Assembly (NCBI RefSeq): GCF_001457775.1
Contig: NZ_CYSG01000012.1
Coordinates: 62,001-126,000, forward strand
From: Phaeobacter sp. CECT 5382
Lineage (GTDB): Bacteria; Pseudomonadota; Alphaproteobacteria; Rhodobacterales; Rhodobacteraceae
Direction: 5' to 3'
DNA length: 64,000 nucleotides
The notes beneath the pieces were generated by a model. The model was not told the origin of the DNA. It saw nothing but the letters and a program-made list of their open reading frames with translations, and did no database searches. The position numbers and the translations under genes were made by a program. This document shows, piece after piece, positions 1 through 9,769 of this stretch. Within the stretch, counting starts at the first letter, position 1. The number at the start of each line of letters is the position of its first letter.

Positions 1-863
1 TCGCGGCTGACTTCTTTGATGAACAGGTCAAATTCCGGCGTGCCGGGAATGGCGTCGGGGCCCAGGATCGACGCGTTCAGGCTGTCCTGTTCCGCCACAA
101 AGCGGATGGAGTTTTCCAGAATCACCGGGTTCTGGCGCAGTTTCAGCGCGGTCTGCGCCGAGCCGGTAAAGCTGACAATATCCTGCATGGTGAGGTGATC
201 CAGCATATCGCCCAGACCACCTGAAACCAGCTGCAATGCACCTGCGGGCAGAATGCCGCTGTCGAGCATCAGCCGCACAGCCAGCTCGGTCACATAGCAG
301 GTGGCGGTGGCGGGTTTGACGATAGCAGGCACACCGGCCAACAGGGTTGGGGCGAGCTTTTCCAACATACCCCAAACCGGAAAGTTGAAGGCATTGATAT
401 GCACCGCAACACCCTGCAAAGGCGTGCAGATATGCTGACCCAGGAAGGTTCCGTTGCGCGACAGCTGTTCGACCTCGCCATCAAGGTAGACCTTGGCATC
501 AGGCATTTCACGACGGCCTTTGGAGGCAAAGACAAACATGGTGCCGATGCCGCCGTCGATATCGATCATATGGTCCGCTTGGGTGGCGCCGGTCTCAAAG
601 CTGAGATCATAGAGCGCCTGTTTGTGTTCATTCAGATGCGCCGACAACGCCTTGAGCATACGGGCGCGGTCATGAAACGTCAGTGCACGCAGGGCGGGGC
701 CGCCTACGTCGCGGGCATAAGACAGCATGGCCTGCACATCCAGCGCGTCATTGCCGGCCTGCGCCAGTGGAGCACCGGTGACGGCGCTGGCGATATTGCG
801 GGCGCCGGCACCCGGGGCGATCCATTGACCGGCGGCAAAACTCGATACGTCTAGAAGGCTCAT
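1..863 (-). CDS. paaZ: PaaZ-type phenylacetate ring-opening enzyme, N-terminal part (cut by window edge)
   Basis: The reading frame starts with ATG at 863 (reads MSLLDVSSFAAGQWIAPG) and is open to base 1, so about 287 N-terminal residues are visible. This is the aldehyde dehydrogenase half of PaaZ/PaaN: the stretch around FTGSAQTALKLR is the NAD-binding turn, followed by an EQDSLNASILGPDA segment that holds the ALDH general-base region characteristic of PaaZ. In the family, the C-terminal MaoC-like hydratase opens the oxepin-CoA ring and the ALDH domain oxidises the resulting semialdehyde; that second half lies outside the window. It is divergent from paaG, and the spacer holds a palindrome that probably binds PaaR. 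The identity is secure; whether the full bifunctional form is present cannot be seen. Confidence 0.9.
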   Translation of the reverse strand, partial: MSLLDVSSFAAGQWIAPGAGARNIASAVTGAPLAQAGNDALDVQAMLSYARDVGGPALRALTFHDRARMLKALSAHLNEHKQALYDLSFETGATQADHMIDIDGGIGTMFVFASKGRREMPDAKVYLDGEVEQLSRNGTFLGQHICTPLQGVAVHINAFNFPVWGMLEKLAPTLLAGVPAIVKPATATCYVTELAVRLMLDSGILPAGALQLVSGGLGDMLDHLTMQDIVSFTGSAQTALKLRQNPVILENSIRFVAEQDSLNASILGPDAIPGTPEFDLFIKEVSR

Positions 864-958
864 GCTCTGTCCTTTTCATCCTGTGGCTGAGGCCTGGTCC
901 TCCGTGGTGAGACGACTCGCCGCGCTGGGGCCTCAAATTCGTATTCAATGATATATTG

Positions 959-972
959 ACCGACCAGTCGGT
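959..972. promoter_or_regulatory. Probable PaaR (TetR-family) operator
   Basis: A perfect palindrome, ACCGAC-CA-GTCGGT, lies in the 224-base divergent spacer between paaZ and paaG. TetR-family PaaR repressors in proteobacteria are known to bind ACCGACC/GGTCGGT-type palindromes and to be released by phenylacetyl-CoA. A paaR gene closes the adjacent operon. Assignment of this site to that regulator is inference from position and sequence type. Confidence 0.7.
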
Positions 973-1087
973 TTATGCAAGAAATTTGTCAACGGAGTTT
1001 TGCAGGGAAGTTTTGCAGGCCGCTTGTTTCTGACTGGTAGTTTCAGGCAGGCGGGCTGCCAGACGGGACTGCACGAGGGAGAGAAAG

Positions 1088-1873
1088 ATGTCCGATTCAA
1101 TTCTGGTCGCGGATCACAGCACTTGGGTAGAGATCACCCTGAACCGGCCGGATCGGCTCAACAGCTTTAATGATGAAATGCACTATGCCCTGCGCAGCGC
1201 TATCGAAGCTGCCCGCGATGGTGGTGCTCGGGCGATCCTGTTGACAGGTGCGGGCCGGGGCTTTTGTGCGGGGCAGGATCTGGGCGACCGCGACCCCAGC
1301 AAAATGGACGGTCCACCCGATCTCGGCAATACCGTGCGGACCTTCTATGCACCCCTGGTCAATCTGATCCGCTCGTTGGAGTTTCCAGTGATCTGCGCCG
1401 TCAATGGCGTGGCCGCCGGGGCAGGCGCCAATATCGCGCTGGCCTGTGATATGGTTTTTGCCGCCGAGAGCGCCAAATTTATCCAGTCTTTCTCAAAGGT
1501 TGGCCTGATCCCCGACACCGGTGGCAGCTGGCATTTGCCGCGCCTCTTGGGCGAAGCCCGCGCCAAAGGCCTGGCCTTTACCGCACAGCCGCTGCTTGCC
1601 AAACAGGCCGAAGACTGGGGTTTGATCTGGAAAGCCGTGCCGGATGCCGACCTGATGGAGACCGCCCGCGCAATGGCAGAGCAGCTGGGCAATGGTCCAA
1701 CGCTGGGTCTGGGGCTGAGCAAACACTGCATTCAGGACGCAGCTGTCGCCACGTTGCATGATCATCTGGAACAAGAGGCCGACGCGATGAAGACCTGCGG
1801 CGAAAGCGCTGATTATGCCGAAGGGGTTGCCTCCTTCCTGGAGAAACGCGCGCCAAAGTTCCAAGGTAAATGA
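1088..1873 (+). CDS. paaG: 1,2-epoxyphenylacetyl-CoA isomerase PaaG
   Basis: 261 residues, the usual length of an enoyl-CoA hydratase/isomerase (crotonase) protein. The oxyanion-hole region reads GAGRGFCAGQDLGDRD near residues 57-72, and VGLIPDTGGSWHLPRLLG near 139-156 carries the aspartate and the GGSW signature typical of PaaG rather than of a generic hydratase. In the aerobic phenylacetate pathway PaaG turns the ring-1,2-epoxide of phenylacetyl-CoA into the oxepin-CoA that PaaZ then opens, and it also acts later in beta-oxidation. ATG at 1088 is preceded by a GAGGGAGAG ribosome-binding stretch. It is first in paaG-paaI-paaK-paaR. Confidence 0.93.
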   Translation: MSDSILVADHSTWVEITLNRPDRLNSFNDEMHYALRSAIEAARDGGARAILLTGAGRGFCAGQDLGDRDPSKMDGPPDLGNTVRTFYAPLVNLIRSLEFPVICAVNGVAAGAGANIALACDMVFAAESAKFIQSFSKVGLIPDTGGSWHLPRLLGEARAKGLAFTAQPLLAKQAEDWGLIWKAVPDADLMETARAMAEQLGNGPTLGLGLSKHCIQDAAVATLHDHLEQEADAMKTCGESADYAEGVASFLEKRAPKFQGK

Positions 1874-1883
1874 GACTGGGCAA

Positions 1884-2315
1884 ATGAGCATGACACCAAA
1901 ACAACGCGCAGAGAAATCCGCCGCAGCCATGTGGGCCAGCGATAATGCCTCGAAATGGGCCGGGATGGAGATCACCGCGATTGACGAAGGCAGCGCCACG
2001 CTGGAGCTGACGGTCGAGCCGCATCACTGCAACGGCCATGGCATCTGCCATGGCGGCGTGACTTTTATGCTGGCCGACAGCGCCTTTGCCTTTGCCTGCA
2101 ACAGCCGCAACCAATCCACGGTGGCGCAGAGCAACAGCATCACCTTTACCGCCCCCGGCAAGCTGGGCGAGCGGCTGATTGCCCGCGCTACAGAGGTCTC
2201 ATTGACCGGGCGCAGCGGTATCTACGATGTGACAGTCCAAAACCAAGACGGCCAGATGATCGCAGCCTTTCGTGGGCTTTCCCGCGCGATCAGGGGCCAG
2301 TTGTTTGAAGAATAA
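1884..2315 (+). CDS. paaI: Hydroxyphenylacetyl-CoA thioesterase PaaI
   Basis: 143 residues when started at ATG 1884, ten bases after the paaG stop; a longer in-frame version from 1815 would lie inside paaG and is rejected. This is a single hot-dog-fold thioesterase: HCNGHGICHGGVTFMLADSAFAFACNS contains the HGG and the catalytic aspartate region of PaaI. The family hydrolyses hydroxylated phenylacetyl-CoA side products, rescuing CoA when the epoxide pathway stalls. It sits between paaG and paaK, spaced 14 bases from paaK, so all three are probably co-transcribed. Confidence 0.9.
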   Translation: MSMTPKQRAEKSAAAMWASDNASKWAGMEITAIDEGSATLELTVEPHHCNGHGICHGGVTFMLADSAFAFACNSRNQSTVAQSNSITFTAPGKLGERLIARATEVSLTGRSGIYDVTVQNQDGQMIAAFRGLSRAIRGQLFEE

Positions 2316-2329
2316 GTGAGGAGAACGCC

Positions 2330-3640
2330 ATGAAAGATCTGACCCCGAATAAGGCCGACCTCGATGCGATCGAGATTGCCTCGATTGATGAAATCCGCGC
2401 GGTTCAGCTCGAGCGGCTGAAATGGTCGCTGCGTCATGCCTATGACAATGTACCTATGTATAAAGAACGCTTTGATGCGGCTGGTGTGCACCCGGATGAT
2501 TTGCAGCAGCTGTCAGATCTGAGCAAATTCCCGTTCACCTATAAGAACGATCTGCGCGACAACTACCCCTTTGGGCTTTTTGCGGTGCCACGCGAAGAAA
2601 TCATCCGGCTGCACGCCTCCTCTGGTACCACAGGCAAGCCGACCGTGGTGGGCTATACCGCCAATGACATCTCCAACTGGGCTGATCTGGTGGCGCGGAG
2701 CTTGCGGGCTGCGGGTCTGCGCAAAGGCAATATGGTGCATAACGCCTATGGCTATGGGCTGTTCACAGGCGGCCTGGGCGCGCATTACGGCATTGAACGC
2801 CTTGGTGCGACTGTGGTGCCGATGTCCGGCGGCCAGACCGAAAAGCAGGTTGGCCTGATCACTGATTTCCAGCCAGATGGCATCATGGTGACGCCCTCCT
2901 ATATGCTCAATATCCTTGAGCAGTTTCACAAGGTCGGCATGGATCCGCGTGAATGCTCGCTGCAGGTTGGTGTCTTTGGCGCTGAGCCCTGGACCGATGC
3001 CATGCGCCGCGAGGTGGAAGCCGCCTTTGATATGCATGCCGTTGATATTTATGGCCTGTCGGAAATCATGGGTCCGGGTGTGGCCAGCGAATGTGTTGAA
3101 ACCAAGGATGGCCCCGTCATTTGGGAAGATCACTTCCTGCCGGAAATCATTGATCCTGTGACCGGTGAAGTGCTGCCAGATGGCGAAATGGGCGAGCTGG
3201 TCTTTACCACCCTCACCAAAGAGGGCCTGCCGATGGTGCGCTATCGCACCCGCGATTTGACGCGCCTGCTGCCCGGCACCGCACGCACGATGCGACGGAT
3301 GGAAAAGATCACGGGTCGCTCGGATGACATGATCATTCTGCGCGGGGTCAATGTCTTCCCTAGCCAGATCGAAGAGCAGCTGATGGCCACCGGTGGTCTG
3401 GCGCCGCACTATCAGATCGAGCTGTACAAATCGGGCCGCATGGATGCGATGCGGGTCTATGTAGAGGCTAACCCGGATGCCACTGATGAGATGTCCAAGA
3501 CCGCATCCGCGCGGATGTTGACCAAGCGGATCAAGGATATGGTTGGCGTGTCGACGGAGATCATCGTAGGCGACCCCGGCGAGGTCGAGCGCAGCCAGGG
3601 CAAGGCCAAGCGCGTCGTCGACAACCGCGATAAAGACTGA
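2330..3640 (+). CDS. paaK: Phenylacetate-CoA ligase
   Basis: 436 residues, normal for PaaK. The AMP/phosphate-binding motif HASSGTTGKPTVVGYT is near residues 94-109, the aromatic substrate region AYGYGLFTGGLGAHYG near 139-154, and the adenylate motif DIYGLSEIMGPG near 239-250. The C-terminal domain contains GRSDDMIILRGVNVFPSQIEEQL, the hinge found in PaaK. It activates phenylacetate to phenylacetyl-CoA using ATP, the entry step of the pathway and the source of the inducer for PaaR. ATG at 2330 has a strong GAGGAGA site eight bases upstream. Confidence 0.95.
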   Translation: MKDLTPNKADLDAIEIASIDEIRAVQLERLKWSLRHAYDNVPMYKERFDAAGVHPDDLQQLSDLSKFPFTYKNDLRDNYPFGLFAVPREEIIRLHASSGTTGKPTVVGYTANDISNWADLVARSLRAAGLRKGNMVHNAYGYGLFTGGLGAHYGIERLGATVVPMSGGQTEKQVGLITDFQPDGIMVTPSYMLNILEQFHKVGMDPRECSLQVGVFGAEPWTDAMRREVEAAFDMHAVDIYGLSEIMGPGVASECVETKDGPVIWEDHFLPEIIDPVTGEVLPDGEMGELVFTTLTKEGLPMVRYRTRDLTRLLPGTARTMRRMEKITGRSDDMIILRGVNVFPSQIEEQLMATGGLAPHYQIELYKSGRMDAMRVYVEANPDATDEMSKTASARMLTKRIKDMVGVSTEIIVGDPGEVERSQGKAKRVVDNRDKD

Positions 3641-3660
3641 CCCGGAAGAGAGTTGAGCCT

Positions 3661-4257
3661 ATGGCCCGCACCATTGCAAAAGATCACGACGCCAAGCGCA
3701 GCCAGATTTTGAAATCTGCGGCCAAGGTCTTTGCCGAGGCCGGCTATGACCGCGCGTCGATGACCCAGCTGGCGCGCGAATGCGGGATCTCCAAGGCCAA
3801 TATCTATCACTACTATGACAGCAAGGAGGCCGTGCTTTTCGGCCTCCTTGATACCTATCTATGCGATCTGCGCGATCGGGTTTGCAGTGTCGATCTGAAC
3901 GGGGTCTCCCCCGATGATCGCCTGCGCCGCGTCGTGGCAGAGGTGCTGCTGGCCTATCAGGGGGCTGACTATGAGCACAAAGTCCAGTCCGGCGCCATGG
4001 GGGCTTTGCCGGAAGAGCAGCAAAAGCTGCTGCGCGCCTACCAGCGCGAGATGGTACAGTTTCTGAGCGACACCCTACAGGCGGTGGCCCCCGAGGTGTT
4101 TGAAGATGACGCCGAGAAACTGCGTTCCGCCACCATGTCGGTCTTTGGCATGTTGAACTGGTACTACATGTGGAATTCCGGCGCAGGCCCCAAGGCGCGC
4201 GAGGACTACGCCGAGCTGGTCGCAAACCTGACCCTGAACGGGGTGCGGGGGCTGTAG
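3661..4257 (+). CDS. paaR: TetR-family repressor, probably PaaR
   Basis: 198 residues. An N-terminal TetR helix-turn-helix is clear: RSQILKSAAKVFAEAGYDRASMTQLARECGISKANIYHYYDSKEAVLFGLL (about residues 13-63). The C-terminal half is a helical ligand domain. The gene starts 20 bases after paaK in the same orientation, which together with the palindrome between paaZ and paaG suggests it represses the cluster until phenylacetyl-CoA accumulates. The family assignment is seen directly; the target and ligand are inferred from context. Confidence 0.82.
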   Translation: MARTIAKDHDAKRSQILKSAAKVFAEAGYDRASMTQLARECGISKANIYHYYDSKEAVLFGLLDTYLCDLRDRVCSVDLNGVSPDDRLRRVVAEVLLAYQGADYEHKVQSGAMGALPEEQQKLLRAYQREMVQFLSDTLQAVAPEVFEDDAEKLRSATMSVFGMLNWYYMWNSGAGPKAREDYAELVANLTLNGVRGL

Positions 4258-4289
4258 AACAATGTCTGCTTTGAGCCCTTTGTTGCCAA

Positions 4290-4637
4290 TCATGTTGCCG
4301 ATGAAAAACCTTGCCAAACCCAATCGTTCATTACTTTGGCGTTCAGACCGGGCCAATACGCCCGCTTGAAACTGCAGTCCCACTCTTCCCAAAAAACGAT
4401 TTGAAGTTGCTCTTTCTCTCCATTCGATATGGCACGAATAGCGGCGTAGAAACCTTCAAACATGAAAGAGCGTGTATAATGCTCAACCTCTTGCAAGGGC
4501 AGTGAAAAGTCGTGGTTCTCCTCAGGTTCATTTGGATAAACCCAATAAACTCGGCAGGATGGGTTACAATCTGACAAGTACGAAAGAATGGGAGCAAGAA
4601 ACTTTTTCACGGCATTTTCAAATTCAGGATTGGACAA
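4290..4637 (-). CDS. Hypothetical protein, TTG start
   Basis: 115 residues, family not recognised. The start is TTG at 4637 with a textbook AAGGAG about seven bases upstream, which is the reason for accepting it despite the rare start codon. The protein is rich in aromatic residues (FWEEWDCSFKRAYWPGL, MNDWVWQGF) with no signal peptide, membrane segment or metal motif. Base composition is visibly lower in G+C than the neighbours, consistent with an acquired gene. It converges on paaR with only 32 bases between. Confidence 0.55.
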   Translation of the reverse strand: MSNPEFENAVKKFLAPILSYLSDCNPSCRVYWVYPNEPEENHDFSLPLQEVEHYTRSFMFEGFYAAIRAISNGEKEQLQIVFWEEWDCSFKRAYWPGLNAKVMNDWVWQGFSSAT

Positions 4638-4751
4638 GCTTTACTCCTTCGTAGAGAGAGCAAGATGCAGGTCACTATCAATGAAAGTCAACGACTGCTT
4701 CGTCCGCATAGCTACCCATTAAAGTCTGCAGTAATCGGTCCATGCGCCAAT

Positions 4752-4804
4752 TGCCAAAGCCTAAGCTTTGGCAGCGCCCGAACCGCCCCCACGGGGCGGG
4801 CGCT
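4752..4804. repeat. Two adjacent dyad structures in a gene-free spacer
   Basis: In the 303-base spacer 4638-4940 a perfect 9-bp stem with a CTAA loop (TGCCAAAGC / GCTTTGGCA, 4752-4773) is followed immediately by a G+C-rich hairpin (CCGCCCC-CAC-GGGGCGG core, with GCGCC/GGCGC outside a three-base bulge, about 4775-4804). The second could terminate transcription on either strand, although the T-tract (CTTTGCTT) is weak. Nothing else recognisable was found in this spacer. Confidence 0.4.
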
Positions 4805-4940
4805 TTGCTTCCCACCCCTCGGTTCGGACGCGGTGATTTTCTGAAAAATGTTTAAAAGCAGCACAGTTCGCATAGTGGCTTTGGCAAAGGCCTGATTTGT
4901 CGTCATTCTGGTTGTGTGCCTTTAGGAGCGCTTAGACGCG

Positions 4941-5798
4941 CTATCTCGTCAAAGATGTGCGTAGCGCTTCCCATTGCCGTCGCGAGATGCGCTCTTTGGA
5001 GGCCAATAGCCAGTAACTTTCGTGATGGGGCATCACGGCCTCGCCGACCCGCGCCAACACGCCGCTGTCCAGATCCGTCTGACACAGAGGCAGCGAGCCG
5101 AGCAAGACACCCAACCCGGCGCGGGCCGCTGCCAGGGCCGAGGCAAAGGTGTCATAGCGCAGGGCGGTTGGCGAAGTGGTTGGCTGGCCAGTGAATTCGC
5201 GCCAGTTGCGCCAGCTGGGGCGGGGCCCCGAGACCGAGAGCCGCGGCAGATCGCGCCAATCCTTGGTGGTGTGCAACAGAGCGGGTGCCACCATCGGCGC
5301 GATGCGTTCCTCAAACAGGGGCGCCTTGTAGAGGCCCGGCCAGTCACCAGCGCCATAGCGGATCTTGACGGTGCCATCCTCCTCGGCGGCATCGCCTGAC
5401 AGCACCATGGTGTTGATGGTGATCTCGGCACCGCTGGCCGCCAGCAAGTCGGCTAGGCGTGGCGTGATCCAGTGCTGCACGATGGAGGAGGAGGCAGAAA
5501 TCACGATCTTGTTGCGCCCGGCGCCAAACAAGGCTTCGGAACTGTCGCGCAGAGAATTCAGCGCCGCCTGCACATGCGGCAGCCAGGCCTCGCCTTCGGT
5601 GGTCAGATGGATGGCGCGGGTCTTGCGCACAAAGAGCTTGGTGCCCAGCTGGTGCTCCAGATTGCCGATGCGCTGGCTGATGGCGGGCTGGGTCAGGCCC
5701 GTTTCGCGCGCCGCTGCGGTAAAACTGCCCAGCCGCGCGGTGGTTTCAAAGGCGCGGACCCATTCTAGTGGTATCGAATCAAATTTGGAATCACTCAT
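4941..5798 (-). CDS. LysR-family transcriptional regulator (GcvA-like)
   Basis: 285 residues. The N-terminal winged helix-turn-helix is typical: ALEWVRAFETTARLGSFTAAARETGLTQPAISQRIGNLEHQLGTKLFVRKTRAIHLTTEG in effect (about residues 10-70), followed by a periplasmic-binding-protein-like effector domain with GVLLGSLPLC near the C-terminus, as in GcvA/amino-acid type LysR proteins. It is divergent from tmpA with a spacer of about 100 bases, the usual arrangement for a LysR activator and its target, so control of phosphonate use is the simplest hypothesis. The effector is unknown. Confidence 0.85.
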   Translation of the reverse strand: MSDSKFDSIPLEWVRAFETTARLGSFTAAARETGLTQPAISQRIGNLEHQLGTKLFVRKTRAIHLTTEGEAWLPHVQAALNSLRDSSEALFGAGRNKIVISASSSIVQHWITPRLADLLAASGAEITINTMVLSGDAAEEDGTVKIRYGAGDWPGLYKAPLFEERIAPMVAPALLHTTKDWRDLPRLSVSGPRPSWRNWREFTGQPTTSPTALRYDTFASALAAARAGLGVLLGSLPLCQTDLDSGVLARVGEAVMPHHESYWLLASKERISRRQWEALRTSLTR

Positions 5799-5845
5799 AA
5801 CGAAAACCGAGGCTCATGTGGGATTTTGCTAATTTGATTTTATAG

Positions 5846-7632
<1,787 letters not shown>

Positions 7633-7695
7633 CAGACGCCTACAAGACCAAAACAAGCCCACTCATTCGAAACTAAGCCCACTCACAAAAACAAT

Positions 7696-7727
7696 AAAGG
7701 CCGCCCAAGTTATCTTGGGCGGCCTTT
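7696..7727. terminator. Bidirectional intrinsic terminator between tmpB and trpS
   Basis: A perfect 14-bp stem (7696-7709 with 7714-7727) with a TTAT loop, flanked by A- and T-runs that are part of the stem (AAAGG ... CCTTT), lies between two convergent genes. It can stop transcription from both sides. Confidence 0.85.
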
Positions 7728-7758
7728 GTTATTTCGGATAGACAGGTTCTGTCTGGAA

Positions 7759-8787
7759 TCAGACCTCAACCGGCGGCACCATGCCGACGATCTCGTAGGT
7801 CTGGCGCAGGATCGGTGCGGTGATGGCGCGGGCGCGCTCGGAGCCGCGGGTGAGGATTTTGTCGATCTCATCCTGGTGCTGCATCAGGCGGGCCATTTCG
7901 GTAGAGATAGGCGCCAGTTTTGCCACCGCCAGATCCACCAGCATTGGCTTGAACTCAGAGAATTGCTTGCCGCCAACGTCGGCCAGAACCTGATCGACCG
8001 TCTGCTCATTGAGGGCGGCAAAGATATTAACCAGGTTGCGCGCCTCTGGGCGCTCGTCCAGACCTTTGGCCTCGGATGGCAGGGCGTCAGGGTCCGTCTT
8101 GGCCTTGCGGATCTTTTTGGCGATGGCCTCGGCATCATCGGTCATGTTGATGCGGCTGGCATCTGATGCGTCGGATTTCGACATCTTCTTGGCGCCATCG
8201 CGCAGCGACATAACACGAGTGGCAGCCCCTTCAATCACCGGTTCGGTGATCGGGAAAAAATCAACGCCGTAGTCGTGGTTGAATTTGGCAGCGATATCGC
8301 GGGTCAGTTCCAGATGCTGCTTCTGGTCTTCGCCCACAGGGACATGAGTTGCGTGGTAGACTAAGATGTCAGCCGCCATCAGCGCCGGGTAAGCAAACAG
8401 GCCGAGCGATGCATTCTGCGCGTTTTTGCCGGCCTTGTCTTTGAACTGGGTCATGCGCTGCATCCAGCCCATGCGGGCGACGCAGTTGAAGATCCAGGCC
8501 AGCTGCGCGTGTTCCGGCACCTGGCTTTGGTTGATCAGGATGGATTGTTCCGGATCGAGCCCGGCGGCGATGAAGCCGGCGCAAAGCTCGCGGGTGGACT
8601 GCATCAGGTCCTTTGGGTTCTGCCAGACGGTGATGGCATGCAGATCGACCATGCAATAGATGCTCTCGACATCGCGGGCTTGCCAGTCGACAAACCGCTT
8701 CAATGCACCAAGGTAGTTGCCCAGGTGCAGGTTGCCGGAGGGCTGAATGCCGGAAAAGACGCGCGGCGTAAATGTCGTATCGCTCAT
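7759..8787 (-). CDS. trpS: Tryptophanyl-tRNA synthetase
   Basis: 342 residues from ATG 8787 ([18 protein letters not shown]). The frame stays open far upstream, antisense to the rhomboid gene, but homology clearly begins at this methionine. Class I signatures are present: [10 protein letters not shown] (HIGH) near residues 16-25 and KKMSKSDAS (KMSKS) near 200-208, with the bacterial TrpRS segment [17 protein letters not shown] between. It charges tRNA-Trp. It converges on tmpB across a strong terminator. Confidence 0.95.
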   Translation of the reverse strand: MSDTTFTPRVFSGIQPSGNLHLGNYLGALKRFVDWQARDVESIYCMVDLHAITVWQNPKDLMQSTRELCAGFIAAGLDPEQSILINQSQVPEHAQLAWIFNCVARMGWMQRMTQFKDKAGKNAQNASLGLFAYPALMAADILVYHATHVPVGEDQKQHLELTRDIAAKFNHDYGVDFFPITEPVIEGAATRVMSLRDGAKKMSKSDASDASRINMTDDAEAIAKKIRKAKTDPDALPSEAKGLDERPEARNLVNIFAALNEQTVDQVLADVGGKQFSEFKPMLVDLAVAKLAPISTEMARLMQHQDEIDKILTRGSERARAITAPILRQTYEIVGMVPPVEV

Positions 8788-8970
8788 GAGGGCGAAACTC
8801 CCGTCTGGAATTATGATCCCTAGTCGCTTACCCATGGGCCAGCGCAGGGTCAACAGGGCAGCCAAAATAGGGCCACACCAGTGGGCGGGTTGTAGAAACG
8901 GGCGAAAGCCGGTGCCTGACCGATACGAGGCCGTTAAAAGACCCGCGAGCAGGTCAAGGAGCAAAATGAA

Positions 8971-9657
8971 ATGAGTGATGATCCGAACCTTTCTCCGGTC
9001 AACCCCCTGCCGCCGGCAGTGGTGGCACTGGTGCTGGTGATCATGGGTGTCGAGGCGGCGTTCTCGTTGGGGATGCGCGGCATCATTGGTGGCCCCGAGG
9101 CGATTGGCTGGCGGCTGGAGGCTTTTCAGTCCTACGCGTTTTCTTCGGAGATCTTCTGGTGGATGGTCGAGACCGGGCAATGGCCCGTGGAGCATCTGAT
9201 CCGGTTTCTGTCTTATGCCTTTGTGCATGGGGCCTTTACCCATGCGCTGTTTGTCTGCGTCTTCGTGTTGGCCATGGGCAAGATGGTCGGAGAGGTCATG
9301 GGCGATCTGGCCATGGTCCTCATCTTTGTGTTGTCCGCTGTTGGTGGCGCGCTGGGGTATGCGGTCTTTCTGAATGCGCCGGTGCCGCTGATCGGTGGCT
9401 TTCCCGCCGTTTATGGCTTGATCGGTGCCTTTACCTATATCCTGTGGCGGCAATTGTCGCTGGTCGGCGCGCAACAAAGCCGGGCCTTTTCGCTGATTGC
9501 CTTTCTGATGGGCATACAGCTGATTTTCGGGCTGTTGTTTGGCGGGCAAAAGGACTGGGTTGCGGATCTGTGTGGTTTTGCCACCGGCTTTGGGTTGTCG
9601 TTTTTTCTGGCGCCGGGTGGCTGGGCGCACATTCGCAGCAACATCCGGCGCGACTAA
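8971..9657 (+). CDS. Rhomboid-family membrane protein lacking protease catalytic residues
   Basis: 228 residues with about six hydrophobic segments in rhomboid order. Start ATG 8971 follows AAGGAG. In active rhomboids the serine lies in GxSG and the histidine at the head of the last core helix. Here the equivalent places read [13 protein letters not shown] (no Ser, Pro and Ala instead) and [16 protein letters not shown] (Asp where AH is usual). The fold is therefore kept but proteolysis looks impossible. Pseudo-rhomboids elsewhere bind membrane clients rather than cut them; a role here is unknown. It lies between trpS and murJ on the opposite strand. The family is sure; the loss of catalysis is inferred from the alignment by eye. 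Confidence 0.75.
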   Translation: MSDDPNLSPVNPLPPAVVALVLVIMGVEAAFSLGMRGIIGGPEAIGWRLEAFQSYAFSSEIFWWMVETGQWPVEHLIRFLSYAFVHGAFTHALFVCVFVLAMGKMVGEVMGDLAMVLIFVLSAVGGALGYAVFLNAPVPLIGGFPAVYGLIGAFTYILWRQLSLVGAQQSRAFSLIAFLMGIQLIFGLLFGGQKDWVADLCGFATGFGLSFFLAPGGWAHIRSNIRRD

Positions 9658-9666
9658 ACAGAGAAA

Positions 9667-9750
9667 GGGGGGGCTCCCGCCCGTCTTGCGGCATTGAAAA
9701 TGCCACATCCCGTTGGGCATGGCGCCGCGCTGACGCGCGGCGCTTGGCGT
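9667..9750 (+). repeat. Structured intergenic element, copy A
   Basis: Order of parts: a G-run and CTCCCGCC ending at 9681, eight bases, hairpin GGCATT-GAA-AATGCC (9690-9704), seven bases, GTTGGGC (9712-9718), three bases, and a 9-bp G+C hairpin (9722-9730 with 9735-9743, loop TGAC) followed by TTGGCGTTTGG. The same parts with the same spacing occur at 47997-48083 and on the minus strand at 26590-26683. It lies between the convergent rhomboid and murJ genes; the last hairpin could also act as a terminator. Confidence 0.75.
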
Positions 9751-9769
9751 TTGGGGCAACTGATTTGCC

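Noticed and set aside
7759-9759. A 666-codon open frame extending trpS upstream
   Set aside because: The upstream 320 codons are antisense to the rhomboid gene; TrpRS homology begins at the ATG at 8787.
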